Translations under genes and position numbers: made by a program
Source of the DNA: Areca catechu
Lineage: Eukaryota; Streptophyta; Magnoliopsida; Arecales; Arecaceae
Assembly (NCBI GenBank): GCA_021397845.1
Contig: CM038044.1
Span: forward strand, 103,290,942 to 103,354,941
Direction: 5' to 3'
Length of the DNA stretch: 64,000 bases
Notes under the pieces: generated by a model
What the model saw: the letters and a program-made list of their open reading frames with translations, nothing else
The model's database searches: none
Told to the model about the DNA's origin: nothing
In this document: positions 12,084-22,990 of the stretch, one piece after another
How positions within the stretch are numbered: the first letter of the stretch is position 1
How the letters are laid out: each line of letters opens with the position of its first letter

Positions 12084-13479
12084 TGATGGGGGACAAAAAT
12101 AAAATGATGAGTGAAGAGTTTTAGCAAAATAACCAGCAAGCAAACTTGAATAATTAATTATAAAATAAACGGTCTAAATTAATCCAAGAAAAAAATCTTC
12201 ATAAGGAGACTAGTTAAATTAAATTACAATACCCGAAATGTAGATCTAGTTCAAAATAGAGATTAGGATCTTCATGACAAGAAAACCATCACTACTAGGG
12301 CAAGTTAACCTTCAAATGATCAAATCTAATGAATCTTAGGAAGAGTTTTTCTACCAACAATGATGGCTAATTATTTGGTAGAAGGAGCTCTCTTCACTCA
12401 AGGATTGAGGTCTAAACCATAAGACTAGCACTCCCTACCTTTAGGACTCACCTTGGCCATGATCCTTGGCTTGGAGATCTTCATCTTGGACTTGGAAAAT
12501 CAGAGAAGACCTGCATCAAATCAGAGATTAGGCATGGAAGGAGAATTCAAAATTGGAATGGAAACGAGAAGAAGAAGAAAGGGAAACAAGGAAGTAGAAA
12601 CCGGCGCCTTCAAGGAATGATGCTTGGATCTTGGATCAAGCAAGGAGCACTCCACCTTTCAAGCACTCAAAGGACCTCTCACTCCCTTCTCAAACATGAA
12701 TTTAAACACTCCAACTTAAAAGACTAAATCACTCCAACTAGAAGAACTAAATCACTCCATAAAAGAAGAACTCTAGATAGAACTCAACAAGAAAAAAACC
12801 TTCATTAATTCTCAAAATATTTTATACATGGAATGCCTTACAAGGAAAGCCTTGGACCCTATTTATAGTCTTAGGGGTCATCCAAAGTGAGGAGGGGAGG
12901 TGGAGTTAGGTTAGCTAACCATTTCTAGTTAAATCCAGCTCCTTTGGTTACATAGTTGCAACAAGAAACAACTTCTAGGTAAGAGTCTATAACAACTTGC
13001 TATGTGGCACCTAGGTGGCTTTGACATGGCTTCTAATTGCTTATGTGGAGCCCTAGGTTTCATGTGATGTGGCATCCCACTTGGCAAGTTGGTTGGTGGG
13101 TTGTTGGGTGAGTGAGGAGTGGTCCCATGCTTCCCCTCAAAATGCTTGATGTGTTGTTTCTCATTTCTCCCAAAATGTGTTCCATGTGAAGAATAAAATG
13201 GACTTCTATGAGGTGGCATCATGGGCTTCAAAAGGTGGTATCTTGACTTGCTTGGTCTTTGACTTAGGCATGCTTGAAGTTGGTCTTAATCTGGATTGAG
13301 TCGACTTAAGGGACTGGCGACCTTCTTTCATGTGTCGGCTCATGAACTGGTGTTTGTCTTCAAAGGTTTGGTGGGCTTCATTCCAAGGTTCTCATTAATC
13401 CCAAGTATACTATTTTAGCTGAAAAAAAATATCAAGAGAATTAGTTGAAAAATATTTTTTTCTTATTGATGTCCCATCA
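12084..13479 (-). repeat. 5' LTR of the 7946-13479 element
   Basis: On the minus strand it begins TGATGGGACATCAA (13479) and ends GTCCCCCATCA (12084). The primer site adjoins it. Its last 450 bp match the truncated partner at 7946-8398. Length is 1396 bp. The LTR has diverged from those of E1-E3, so this is a separate subfamily. Confidence 0.8.
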
Positions 13480-14992
13480 AACCCCATCGCTTGAGCCCCA
13501 CTACCCACGCCGCCGGCCTCCACCTCTATCCTCTCCTCCCCTCACGGCACCGATCGGATCTCGCCATCGCCCGTGACTTGGCCTCCTCTCTGCCTTTCCA
13601 TGAAGCTCCTATCTCCTCCTGTGAAGTCTCCATAACTGCCAGCCTCCATCCCCAATCTCATCGCCACTACATGGCTCGAAGTCGACCGCACGGATCTGCT
13701 CGATTCCACCGGCATGCCCGTCATGCTCAATGCTCTCCTCTGCCTCTCTGCCGTAATATGCTATTTTCCATCAAGACCCACCTATTTCTTCCGAGTGCGC
13801 TAACTCCTAGCTGTCAGACTCCACCTTCGTCGTCCTCACCCCCACTCAGATTGCGACGATCACCCATCGGATCTCCACCGTTGCTAGTGACCCCAACACC
13901 ATCACCGGTGAACAACCACCGGACTACCCTCCGAAGCCTCCCTTGTTCCTCCATTCATCCATCCATGGAGAAGGAAGAAGAAGCCCACACGAACGTGAAT
14001 GCATTGCATGTTCCTTAAAGCAACTGGTTCCCTGTTGTCGATTTCTCCCTCTGCACATATTTCAAAGTGCATGATCTTCAAAGCTGCACGCTCCTTAGAG
14101 TGCATGATTCTCAGAGTAGTGTCGAGGAAATAAAAAAAGAAAAAGAGAGAAAAAAATTGGATAATTTTCGGAGCTATACAATTTCATAGCCGCATGGATT
14201 TCAAAGCTACATAGATCTTAGAGCATAGCCTTTGGATTTGGTTCATCAAAGCCTTCGATGATCTTGACTTGACGGAGTCGAGTTTTCCCCACCTCAGGGG
14301 AATGATGGGGACATCGCCAGCACTGATTCTAGAGCAGCACTGATCTTGGAGCAGCACTGATCCTGGAGCAGCACAGATTTTAATAAATTCAAATTCAAAA
14401 AAAATTAGTTGATTAGGATTGGTTGTTTGAAATTTGATTTATGATTTAGTTAGTTTTGGTTGGTTAGGATTGATATATGGATAGGCCTTATCTTATCCTT
14501 ATCTTGTATTTGAATTTGATCCGTCCTTATCTTTTTATCTTGTATTCAAATTCAAATGAGGGTTGGAAAGGTCTATAAATACCACCCTCAGTCCTTTGTA
14601 AAAAGACAGTTTGGTGAATAAAAAATGAGTCTTTTTTAGAAAAGAGTAATTCTTTTCTTTCGCTCTGTAAGGAGGGGGTGTGAGGCCCAATCCAGGAAAT
14701 GATGATAGGTCATGTCTAGTTATCCCCTTCCTTGATTCTATCTTCTTCACCCCCCATGTCCTTTGAGATTCATCATAATGCCTCCAAGTATTGAGGTGGG
14801 TGGAATGCCCTAGAGTTGAGAGGTCTCTTCGTTAGTATGAGTCCCAAAGTCCATGAGTACCAAACCTTAAAGTCTTCCATCCCCATTGTTCCTGCACCAT
14901 CCCTTGAAAAAAATCTAAAAAAAAATAGTAGTATCCTAATCTAGGTGACTTCTAGGCTCGCCCACGATCCTACCCCCACCCGTCTCACATCA
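13480..14992 (+). repeat. Remnant of an older LTR (3' part)
   Basis: The stretch has a TATA box (CTATAAATA, 14573-14581) and a GGGGTGTGAGGCCC segment near 14663, like the one at 1460-1473. It ends CCGTCTCACATCA immediately before T1 LTR sequence resumes. Its 5' part was apparently lost in the deletion that also cut the element at 7946. A GC-rich section (13480-13970) has chance ORFs only. Confidence 0.5.
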
Positions 14993-15287
14993 GCAAGCCC
15001 AGTCGCAAGAATCGGAGTGTTGACCCCTTTCGTTCTCGCTCATTTTCATTCATATCCTCATCAAAGATTCCTCTAAGCACGGAGAGCCAGCGTGGATCCG
15101 CCTTAGTGGATCTGTTCCACTTTACCGCTCTCTAACTTGATCATCGGAGTGCCCCCACCAGAACCCCTAGCCCGGGTCTCTAACCTTGTTTTACAGGTCC
15201 TGGAATGTCAGGATTCTGAAGTAGAGGCGATCGAAGTCTGACACCAACTTGCAGCTGCAGGCCACAACGATAAGGTTGGCAACAGAT

Positions 15288-15306
15288 TGGCATGCAAGTA
15301 GGGGGG
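15288..15306 (+). other. Primer-site region of T1
   Basis: TGGCATGCAAGTAGGGGGG follows the LTR end after GAT. T2 has the same arrangement (TGGCGCACCAGGTAGGGGG from 41593). The position fits a primer binding site. I do not assign the tRNA. Confidence 0.5.
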
Positions 15307-15364
15307 ACGAACGCCCCTGTACGAACAAGCCCCTTATGAGCTTGAGAATAGCTCGACTCCAAGC

Positions 15365-15656
15365 ATGGTGGTAACTCGCGAGCGTGAAGCTTCCACTAGC
15401 CAAGCGGGAGAAGTTCCCTCTCCCCCAGGCCCTCACAACCTAGAGAGGGAACTTCCCGCTCCTCCTCCTCCTCCTCAACTGCCCTCGGTAGACGGTGAGT
15501 ACATTGCCCTTGTCCAATAGTCGCAGACACTGACCGTGGCCATGAGGTAGCTGCAGCATCAGCAGTGCTCCCTGGTCACTCAACCCCAACCAGGGATCCC
15601 CGCAACCCAAGTCGCGGGTCCCCACTGAAGAATGCACTCCATCCAAGGCAGGCCGT
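15365..15656 (+). pseudogene. T1 gag, N-terminal part
   Basis: It starts ATGGTGGTAACTCGC (MVVTRE...), parallel to T2 gag (MVVTRG..., 41668). It is proline-rich (ELPAPPPPPQLPSVDG), followed by TAG stops, one of them shared with T2. At 15656 it is cut by the solo LTR and continues at 17374. Gag N-termini in Tat elements are poorly conserved, so the assignment rests on collinearity with T2. Confidence 0.65.
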
Positions 15657-17368
15657 TGATGTAGAACGAATATATGGAATGCGGAAGCAAATTAAAATTA
15701 ATGTATATTTTTATTTTTATTTATTTATTTTTTTATATTTTTAGAAGTTGGCTTTGACTCAAAGAGAAAGTTAAACTAAATTGAAAGAAACTATATAATA
15801 ATTAAAAGTACAATTCAAAGAAACTAGATTATCATAGTAGTTCAGAAGTAAAGGATCGCTGGGGGTTGAGAAACTCCCAGACCTAGGGTTTCGCTCTGAA
15901 CTTTTAACAGGACAGAACTAAAGAGAAGGGAAGGGTTATGTACCAGGCAGTGATCTTCACAGAGTTTGGTGGAAGGACTCTCTCGAGCAGATTGTTGGAT
16001 CTTCAGATTCGGATATCTTCACAATGGATCCTCCAATACTGGTCCTTTGGCAGAGTTGGCTTCTCCTGAACTCAGGATCTGGGAAAGAAGAAGAACAAGT
16101 TAAGGAACCAGATACTCAAAGAAAGGATTTACCAGATAAGAAGAACTTGAAAAATTGATGTTGCTGAAATCCTGATTCTCCTGGATGCTGATCTGACTTC
16201 CTCTGGGATTTGCTCTGTATTCAAAGTAGCCGATCTGATCCTGGATGCTGGTGGTTGGCCTCTACTTGGAAGAGAGGGGCCGTGAGAAGATGGGGTAGGT
16301 TAGGGTTTGGTGGAATGAAGAAGATGATGGGCGGCTAGGATTTGGAAGTGAAGTGGCTAACCTAGGGTTTTGGGGTTGGAGATCTCACACCTCCTCAAGG
16401 TTCCTAAGGAACCCGGATTTACTCCCTCACGGAGCTCAACACCTGAATACAAGTGCGGAAGAGAGAAACACAAAGTTGCTCACACATAAATTGAATTCAT
16501 TCATCAGTGTCCTTTAAAACTTACAAGAGAGGTTTATTTTATAGGTCTTTACAAGAGGTCAGGGTTTTACATCTTCCCATGTGGGACTAATAGGATGGAT
16601 CCTCAAATTAGGCTTGTAGAATCAAATCCTTCTCATATGGCCGGCCAAGAGCTTCCATAAGTGTTGATTGGTGGCTCCAAATGGTAAGTAGGTGGTGCCT
16701 CCTAGCCTTGCTCTTCAAGAAAATTTTTTTTTCCTTCCATGCTTGGTTTTATTTGGAAGTATTTGGGCACCTCCTAGTCTTGCTCCACAAGTTTAGGCTT
16801 CTTCCTTTCATGGCTCAACTCTTTTGGACACCTCCTTTTCTTTCTCCCCAAGGCATGGCTCTTCCCAACTTTGCTTTGGTCTTTTTAGGCATGGATTGGG
16901 CGCCCCCTTGAAGTGCTCCCCAAGAAATGCCTCTTTCCTCCTTTAACTTGGCCTTTTAAGGTATATATGGGGTGCCTCCTTGATTTTGGCTTCAAGAAAA
17001 ATTCTTGCTCCCTTGGATGTGGGGACCAAGACACTGGGATGGAGATGTGGTGCCCCCTGGACTCTGGCACGTGGCTGGGAGTGTGGCGCCCACTTACTTG
17101 ATCCTGGGAGAAAAATGTGGCACCCTGGACCTTGACTTGAAAAAGGTGGCACCAACCTGGAGAAGACCTAGGCCACTACTAGGACTTGTACTGAGTCAAC
17201 ATGACTCAACAAAATTTAAATTGCAGGGAAATACAGACTCAAGACTAAAATTGAGTTGACCAAGTCAACCCTTATTACAAAACTAGAAAACCCTAATTCT
17301 TCGGACAAGGTCAATCAGAGATCCAGATGGAGCCCTGAAGTCTTCTTCTGAGTCTGGTGCCCGCACCA
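15657..17368 (-). mobile_element. Solo LTR of an E-type chromovirus, target duplication GCCGT
   Basis: On the minus strand it starts TGGTGCGGGCACCA (17368) and ends TTCTACATCA (15657). GCCGT flanks it on both sides (15652-15656 and 17369-17373). Removing it restores collinearity of the T1 gag with T2 around 41960. It is closely related to the LTRs of E1-E3. A minus-strand TATA box (CCTATAAAATAAACC) lies at 16531-16545. Upstream of the box, 16690-17010 holds a degenerate 70-90 bp repeat built on a GGCACCTCCT...CTTG...CAAG theme. Length is 1712 bp. Confidence 0.92.
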
Positions 17369-17373
17369 GCCGT

Positions 17374-18640
17374 CCCATTCGCGGGCAACGACCAAACCCC
17401 ACGGGAGTCACCAAACCCCTGCAAAGAGGAATCACACTGGGTCGATGGGCCACGAGAGCTGATCCCCGGTAGACGACAATGATGTCGCCAGGCACGGCAG
17501 GCACCACCGGGGCAAGGCCCCTCACCGTGACCCATCGGCCCCTCCTCCAACAGCCTCGGTGGAAGGTTTCACTGATGAGGCTATCAGGCACCAAGCCGAG
17601 AGGCGCCTGGAAGAGCAAGAGTGCAAACTGGCAGAGCTCTCCCACCGGTTTGCCAACATGCAGGACTCCTCCAGCGAGTCGGTGGGCTATAATGCCCAAC
17701 CCCCTTCTCCCGGGAAACCCAAGAGGAACCGATTCTGAGTCGGTTCTGCATGCCTTAGGTGGATCCCTACGATGGGACCACCGACCCCTTAGACCACCTG
17801 GAGAGCTATAAAGCTCTCATGAGAGTCTAGGGGGCAACGGATGCCCTCCTGTGCATCACCTTTCCAGCCACCCTCCAGAAGGCTGCTCGAGTATGGTTCA
17901 CTCGCCTCGAGCCCGAAAGCATCGACTCCTTTCAATAATTGGAAAGGAGGTTTGTGGTGCACTTCAACGCCTGTCGAAAGGTGCCAAGGGAGGTGGATAG
18001 CCTCTTCTCCATCCGGCAGCAAGACCATGAGCCTCTGCGAGACTATGTCACCTGCTTCAAGACTGCTACCCTGGAGATATATAGTCTGGATGAGCCCATC
18101 ACCATGCTGGCATTGAAGTGAGGGCTCAGGACCTCCCGTCTGACATATTCCTTAGATAAAAAGCTGCCCAAGACATACTCAGAACTCCTCCTTCGCATCC
18201 ACAAGTACATCCGTGCTGAGAAGGCTGACCGTACAAGGAGAGAACTGAACAGGAAGCCTTCGAAGAAGCCTACCCCAAGGGATGTACCTGGAACCCGGAG
18301 GCCCGGGTCGCCTGCAGACTTCCGGTCGGGACCAAAGCCAAAGAATGGTCCCGCTCCAAAGCAGACCTTCACTCCCCTCATTGCTCCAAAAACAAAGATC
18401 CTCATGGAGATCGATGGCGAGCACCGACCTCCTCCTCAGAAGCTAAGAAATAGTTGTGACAAGATAAAGTACTGCCAGTTCCACTGTGACCATGGCCATG
18501 ATGCTGAGGACTACTACAACCTGAAGAGAGAAATCGAGAACCTGATCAGGAGAGGCTATCTCAAGAAGTTTGTGGGAAGAGAGGTTCCGATGGAGGATCA
18601 ACCACTCGTGGCCCTTCCCCCTGTCCCAGCGATCAACAAC
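17374..18640 (+). pseudogene. T1 gag, core and C-terminal part
   Basis: One frame (as at 17939) carries the gag core VDPYDGTTDPLDHLESYKAL, FPATLQKAARVWFTRLEP and ACRKVPREVDSLFSIRQQ, closely matching T2 (42300-42600). Stops interrupt it at 17756 (TAG), 17828 (TAG), 17936 (TAA) and 18119 (TGA). At the first three, T2 has CAG. The C-terminal part has KYCQFHCDHGHDAEDYYNLK, a C/H-rich pattern common at the end of Tat gag. Gag builds the particle and binds RNA; this copy cannot be translated through. Confidence 0.85.
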
Positions 18641-19003
18641 CGCCCCATGGAGAAGCTGGTGGGCTTGATCCCTTGGGGGATAGGGCGTGCATCGAAGAGA
18701 GCCCGGGAGGGTGGAGACCTGAAAAATGTACTCTCCTTTGAGAAGGGGAAGGGAGGTGAAGATGAAAATGCAAATAATGATGCTGTTATGGTCGAGATGA
18801 CCATCGCTAAGCATCCTGTACATCAAATTATGGTTGATAGTGGGAGCTCCATTGACATACTTTTTTATGATGCTTTCTCCTGGATGAACTTGTCATACGA
18901 TCGGCTAAGGCCAGTGCACACCCCTCTTGTGGGTTTCACCGGAGATTCTGTAGGAGTCGAGGGAGAGATCACTATCCTTGTTACAGCCAGGACTCCACCT
19001 TGA
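18641..19003 (+). pseudogene. T1 protease region
   Basis: The frame continues from gag and contains HQIMVDSGSSIDILFYDAF, the DSG-type aspartic protease active site (DSGSS), near 18825-18880. The open segment ends at 19003; it is followed by TGA TAG, where a CGA CAG ancestor is likely. The protease would mature the polyprotein. The upstream end of the domain is not sharply defined. Confidence 0.8.
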
Positions 19004-20540
19004 TAGATCACGGTCATGATGACCTTCACCGTCGTCAGACTCCTGTCACCATATAATGCTACTTGGGCCGCCCAGGGCTAAACCAGCTCGATGCAGTCAT
19101 TTCCACCAAAAGATTGCTGGTGCAGTTCCTTACCATTTTTGGGGTAGGAGAGATGAGGGGGGCAATCCAGCCCTTTTCGCATTGCTTGCAGGCTATCCCA
19201 GGAGCCCGGAGTGCTGAGCTCAATGCTGACATCGACAACCTCAACCAGAGGGCACAGGATCCCAGGGGTGGCCCCGTCGAGCACTTGCTGACGTACCCCC
19301 TTGGCTCGGACATGCCTGTTGAGTTCCTTCGAGCGAACACGGATGTATTCGCCTGGTTTATGGTAGATATGCCAGGTATCACCTCAGATATCATCATCCA
19401 TTAGTTAAAGACTGATCCGAAGTGCGGTCCAGTTTGGCAAAAGAAGAGGAGTTTTGCCGCAGAAAGGTAGAAGGCAATCAACGACGATGTGGAGAAGCTC
19501 CTCATTGCTGGCTTCATTCATGAAGTGCAATATCTCATTTGGCTGGCGAACATGGTGATGGTCAAGAAGAACAATGGAAAGTGGATGATTTGTGTGTATT
19601 ACAACAACCTCAATCGTGCTTGCCCTAAAGATAGCTTCCCCCTTCCAAAGATTGACCAGCTCGTGGACGCTACTTTAGGACACCGCCTACTCTCCTTCAT
19701 GGATGCCTTCTCTGGGTATAATCAGATTCGGATGCATCTGGAGGATGAGGAGCATACCGCCTTCATCACAGATCATGGGACATACTGCTACAAGATGATG
19801 CCCTTCGATTTGAAGAATGCTGGCGCCGCGTAACAGCAGTTGGTCAACAAGGTCTTCAAAGACCAAATTGGCCACAACATGCAGGTGTATGTGGATGACA
19901 TGCTCGTGATGAGCAAACCGACCTCGAACCATGTCAACGACCTAACGAAGACCTTCCACAACCTTCGCCTCCACCAAATGAAATTGAACCCGGTGAAGTG
20001 TGCTTTCGGTGTGGCGGTGGGGAAGTTCCTTAACTTCATGGTGACACAAAGGGGGATAGAAGCCAACCTAGAGAAGGTTCGAGAAATCCTTGACATAAAG
20101 CAACCCACCTCCAAGAAGTAAGTCCAGCGACTCACCAGCCGAATAGTAGCCCTGAGCTGGTTCATCTCGTGATTTGCTGATCGTTGCCAGCCCTTCTTCA
20201 AGGTGCTGAGGAAGATGCATGACTTCACCTAGATGAAGGAGTGACAAGAGGCATTCGAGGAGCTGAAGAAGACCCTAGCATCACCACCATTACTCTCCTG
20301 GCCAGAGGAGGGAGAAGAGCTCCTCCTGTATATGGCGGTCACTTTGGAGGCTATCAGCTCGGTCCTAGTTCAGAAGGATGATGGAGGGATCTAGAGACCT
20401 GTGTACTATACAAGCAAGCTTCTCCATGATGCGGAGCTCAGGTATTCTCGATCTGAGAAGTTAATTTTTATGCACATTGTGTCTGCCCAGCACCTCGGCC
20501 TTATTTCCAAGCATACCCGATCACGGTCCTGATGGATCAA
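19004..20540 (+). pseudogene. T1 reverse transcriptase and first RNase H
   Basis: RT motifs are AFSGYNQIRM (near 19705), a PFDLKNAGA segment, and the catalytic YVDDMLVMS (near 19888). RT stops include TAA at about 19831, in NAGAA-stop-QQ, and TAG/TGA codons around 20120-20240. The RNase H-like part follows (LLSWPEEGEELLLYMAV, RPVYYTSKLLHDAELRYS) and is broken by a TAG near 20393 and a frameshift before 20532. The order RT then RNase H is that of Ty3/gypsy. It is not functional as it stands. Confidence 0.85.
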
Positions 20541-20699
20541 CTACTGAAGGCCGTGCTCAGCCGAACTAACACATCTAGATGCCTGGCGAAGTGGGTGCTA
20601 AAGCTCAGCAAGTTCGACATCGCCTATCGACTGAGGTCGGTCATGAAGGTGCAGGTAGTGGCTAACTTTCTAGTTGAGTGTGCAGGCCTGGGTGAGGGG

Positions 20700-21230
20700 C
20701 CGGAAGGGAGCCCCCAAAATCAATAACCAGGACCTAAACTAGAGGAGGACATCTGTGTCCTATATGTGGATGGAGCCTCCAACACTGGTGGAAGCGGAGC
20801 TGGGCTCATCCTCGCCAATAGCGAGAGAGTCATCGTCGAATGCGCGCTCCGCTTCTAGTTCGCCCCCACCAATAACCAGGCAGAATATGAAGCACTCCTC
20901 ATGAGACTAAGAGTCTCCCACGAACTGGGCATGACCAGCTTAAGGGTCTTCATCGATTCGCAGCTGGTGGCCGGAAAGGTCTTCAATGAGTACGAGGCGC
21001 GAGACCCTCAAATATCGAAGTATCTGGAGTTGGTGCATGCAAGCTCGGCGAGTTTCAAGCGCTTCAGCATCTCCCACATCCCGCATAGTGAAAATGCCCA
21101 AGCTGACGCCCTCTCCCGGCTGGCAACCTTATCGGACTCATCATTGGGCCATGCCTATATTGAACATCTTCAGGCCCCAAGCTATGAGGCCCCCAGAGAG
21201 GTCCAACAGGTCACCCCGGAGCCCAACTAG
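20700..21230 (+). pseudogene. T1 second RNase H (Tat-type)
   Basis: A second RNase H domain begins VLYVDGASNTGGSGAGLIL (near 20757) and continues NNQAEYEALLMRLR, RVFIDSQLVAG and SENAQADALSRLA. The D of YVDGA, the E of QAEYEAL, the D of FIDSQL and the D of NAQADALS fit the four catalytic acids of the RNase H fold. A TAG interrupts near 20857. A second, archaeal-like RNase H after the first is diagnostic of the Tat lineage among plant gypsy elements (established knowledge). Confidence 0.8.
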
Positions 21231-22457
21231 ATGGACAAGTACATCAAATACATCATCGATGGTACCTTACCGAGGATCGGATAGAGGCCAACCTCATCAA
21301 AAGGAAGGCCGGGCGCTTTGTGCTGATGGATGGATTGCTCTACCGGAGGTCCCACTTTTATCCACTCCTTAAATGTTTGAGGCCCATGGAGGTAGCGCAC
21401 GTGCTCCAGGAGATCTACGAAGGCCTCTGTGGGAACCATGTGGGGGGCAAGGCTCTAGCATACAATGCCCTCTATCAAGGATACTTTTGGAAAATGATGA
21501 GGGAGGACGCAGCCAACTTTGTTAAGAGGTGTGACCGCTATCAATGTCACACCATTGTGTAGCACCAACCGACTACACCACTGGCCTAGCTCTCCATTTC
21601 TTGGCCTTTTGCCTAGTGGGGCATGGACATCCTAGGTCCATTTCCTCCGGCATCTAGGCAGCATAAGTTCCTGATAGTCGCCATCGACTACTTCATGAAG
21701 TGGTTGAGGCCGAGCCGTTAGCCCAGATTATGGAAGCAAATGTCAGCAAATTCTTCTGGAAGATAATCATATGCCGCTTCAGGCTCCCTCACACCATCAT
21801 CACCAATAACGGATGCCAATTCGATAGTCAGGAATTCAAGGAGTTCTGCAACGACCTCGGCATTCATCATCGCTTCACCTCGGTAGCACACCCTCAGACC
21901 AATGGGGAGGCTGAAGTGACCAATCGGACCATCTTTCAAGGGCTCCAGACTAGATTTGATCAAGCCAAGGGAAGATAGGCTGAAGAACTTCCCAGCATCC
22001 TGTGGGCATACCACACAATCCCAAGGACAGCCACGGATGAAACTCCCTTCAACCTCATCTTCAATGCAGAAGCAGTAATTCCGGTGGAACTTAGCTTGCC
22101 AATGATGCGTGTGGAGCAATACGACAAAGCTGAGAACCCAGCATGGCTCCTGCTCAATCTAGACCTCCTTGAGGAAACGAGGGACAAGGCTTGGGTTCAT
22201 ATGGTAGCTTATCGACAACGGGTAGCCAGATACTACAACTCCAGGGTGAGACCGAAGTCCTTCCGCCCGGGAGACCTGGTGTTGTATCGTGCCGAAGCCT
22301 CCCAACCTTGAGAGTGCGGTAAGCCCTCTTTAAACTAGGAAGGCCCTTACAAGGTGGTCGAAGCACTCCCTCACGACGCTTACCATCTTGCCGAGCTCGA
22401 CAGAGCTCGATTTCCATGGATGTGGAATGCCGCAAACTTGAGGATGTATTACCAATG
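21231..22457 (+). pseudogene. T1 integrase, with catalytic and zinc residues lost
   Basis: The N-terminal zinc domain survives as GNHVGGKALAYNALYQGYFW with KRCDRYQC, where the second His and one Cys of the HHCC set appear replaced. WGMDILGPFP keeps the first catalytic Asp. IITNNGCQFDSQEF has Asn where TDNG is expected, so the second catalytic Asp is lost. AHPQTNGEAEVTNRT keeps the Glu. The tail runs to MYYQ near 22457. Frameshifts occur near 21690 and TAG/TGA stops near 21560-21620 and 22310. Integrase would insert the cDNA; this copy cannot. Confidence 0.85.
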
Positions 22458-22560
22458 ATGTAAGACTTCCTGAACATTAATAATGAAATTCCCTTTTTGT
22501 GTAATGTTTGTTTCTATCTCATAGGACTAGCATCGCCCGGCCTTAAGTCTGGCGAACAAA

Positions 22561-22990
22561 AGTGAGGCAGAAGTTCCACGAACGGTCCGTGGGAAATGCG
22601 AAGTCCCGGAGTTTTGTCCGGAAGGTCGCACGAAACCTAGTTCCTCCATGAAGTCCCAGACCTCAGTCCGAAAGATGGCACAGAACCTATTTCCTCCATG
22701 AAGTCCCGGACCTCAGTCCGGAAGATGGCACGGAACCTAGTTCCTCCATGATGTCCCGGACCTCAGTCTGGAAGATGGCACGGAACCTAGTTCCTCCATG
22801 AAGTCCCGGACCTCAGTCCGGAAGATGGCACCAAACCTAGTTCCTCCATGAAGTCCCGAACCTCAATCCGAAAGATGGCACGGAACCTAGTTCCTCCATG
22901 AAGTCCCGAACCTCAACCCGGAAGATGGCACGGAACCTAGTTCCTCCATGAAGTCCTGAACCTCAGTCCGGAAGATGGCCCGGAACACAG
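22561..22990 (+). repeat. 50-bp tandem repeat downstream of T1 integrase
   Basis: The unit includes AAGTCCCGGACCTCAGTCCG then GAAGATGGCACGGAACCTAG and TTCCTCCATG, exactly 50 bp. Units start at 22651, 22701, 22751, 22801, 22851, 22901 and 22951, with a degraded copy before. The half-palindrome CCGGACCTCAGTCCGG recurs in each. It is contiguous, without unique spacers, so it is not a CRISPR array. Confidence 0.92.

Larger units (their letters stand above)
7946..13479 (-). mobile_element. Non-autonomous chromovirus derivative with truncated 3' LTR
   Basis: On the minus strand it has a 5' LTR (12084-13479), a primer site (12066-12078), a gag fragment (9658-10161), a chromodomain remnant (about 8400-8620) and the last 453 bp of a 3' LTR (7946-8398). 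No protease, RT, RNase H or integrase catalytic core is present in the 3.7 kb interior, so it would need enzymes from a related element. Comparison of 7946 onward with 13024 onward shows that about 940 bp of the 3' LTR was deleted together with host LTR sequence. Confidence 0.8.
6152..15284 (+). repeat. 5' LTR of T1, interrupted at 7946-14992
   Basis: The start matches the 3' LTR start at 26394. The end, about 15284 (...GGCAACA), lies just before the primer-site-like GATTGGC. The LTR sequence runs 6152-7947, is interrupted by the compound insertion and resumes at 14993 (GCAAGCCCAGTCGCAAG, matching 29987 onward). About 220 bp present in the 3' LTR (29764-29985) is missing at the junction, showing a deletion as well as insertion. 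Confidence 0.75.

Noticed and set aside
13491..14018. A 175-residue + ORF in GC-rich sequence
   Set aside because: Part of an LTR remnant; composition is low-complexity and there is no homology I can recognise.
22651..22990. CRISPR-like regular repeats
   Set aside because: Repeats are contiguous 50-bp units without unique spacers, in a plant retrotransposon.
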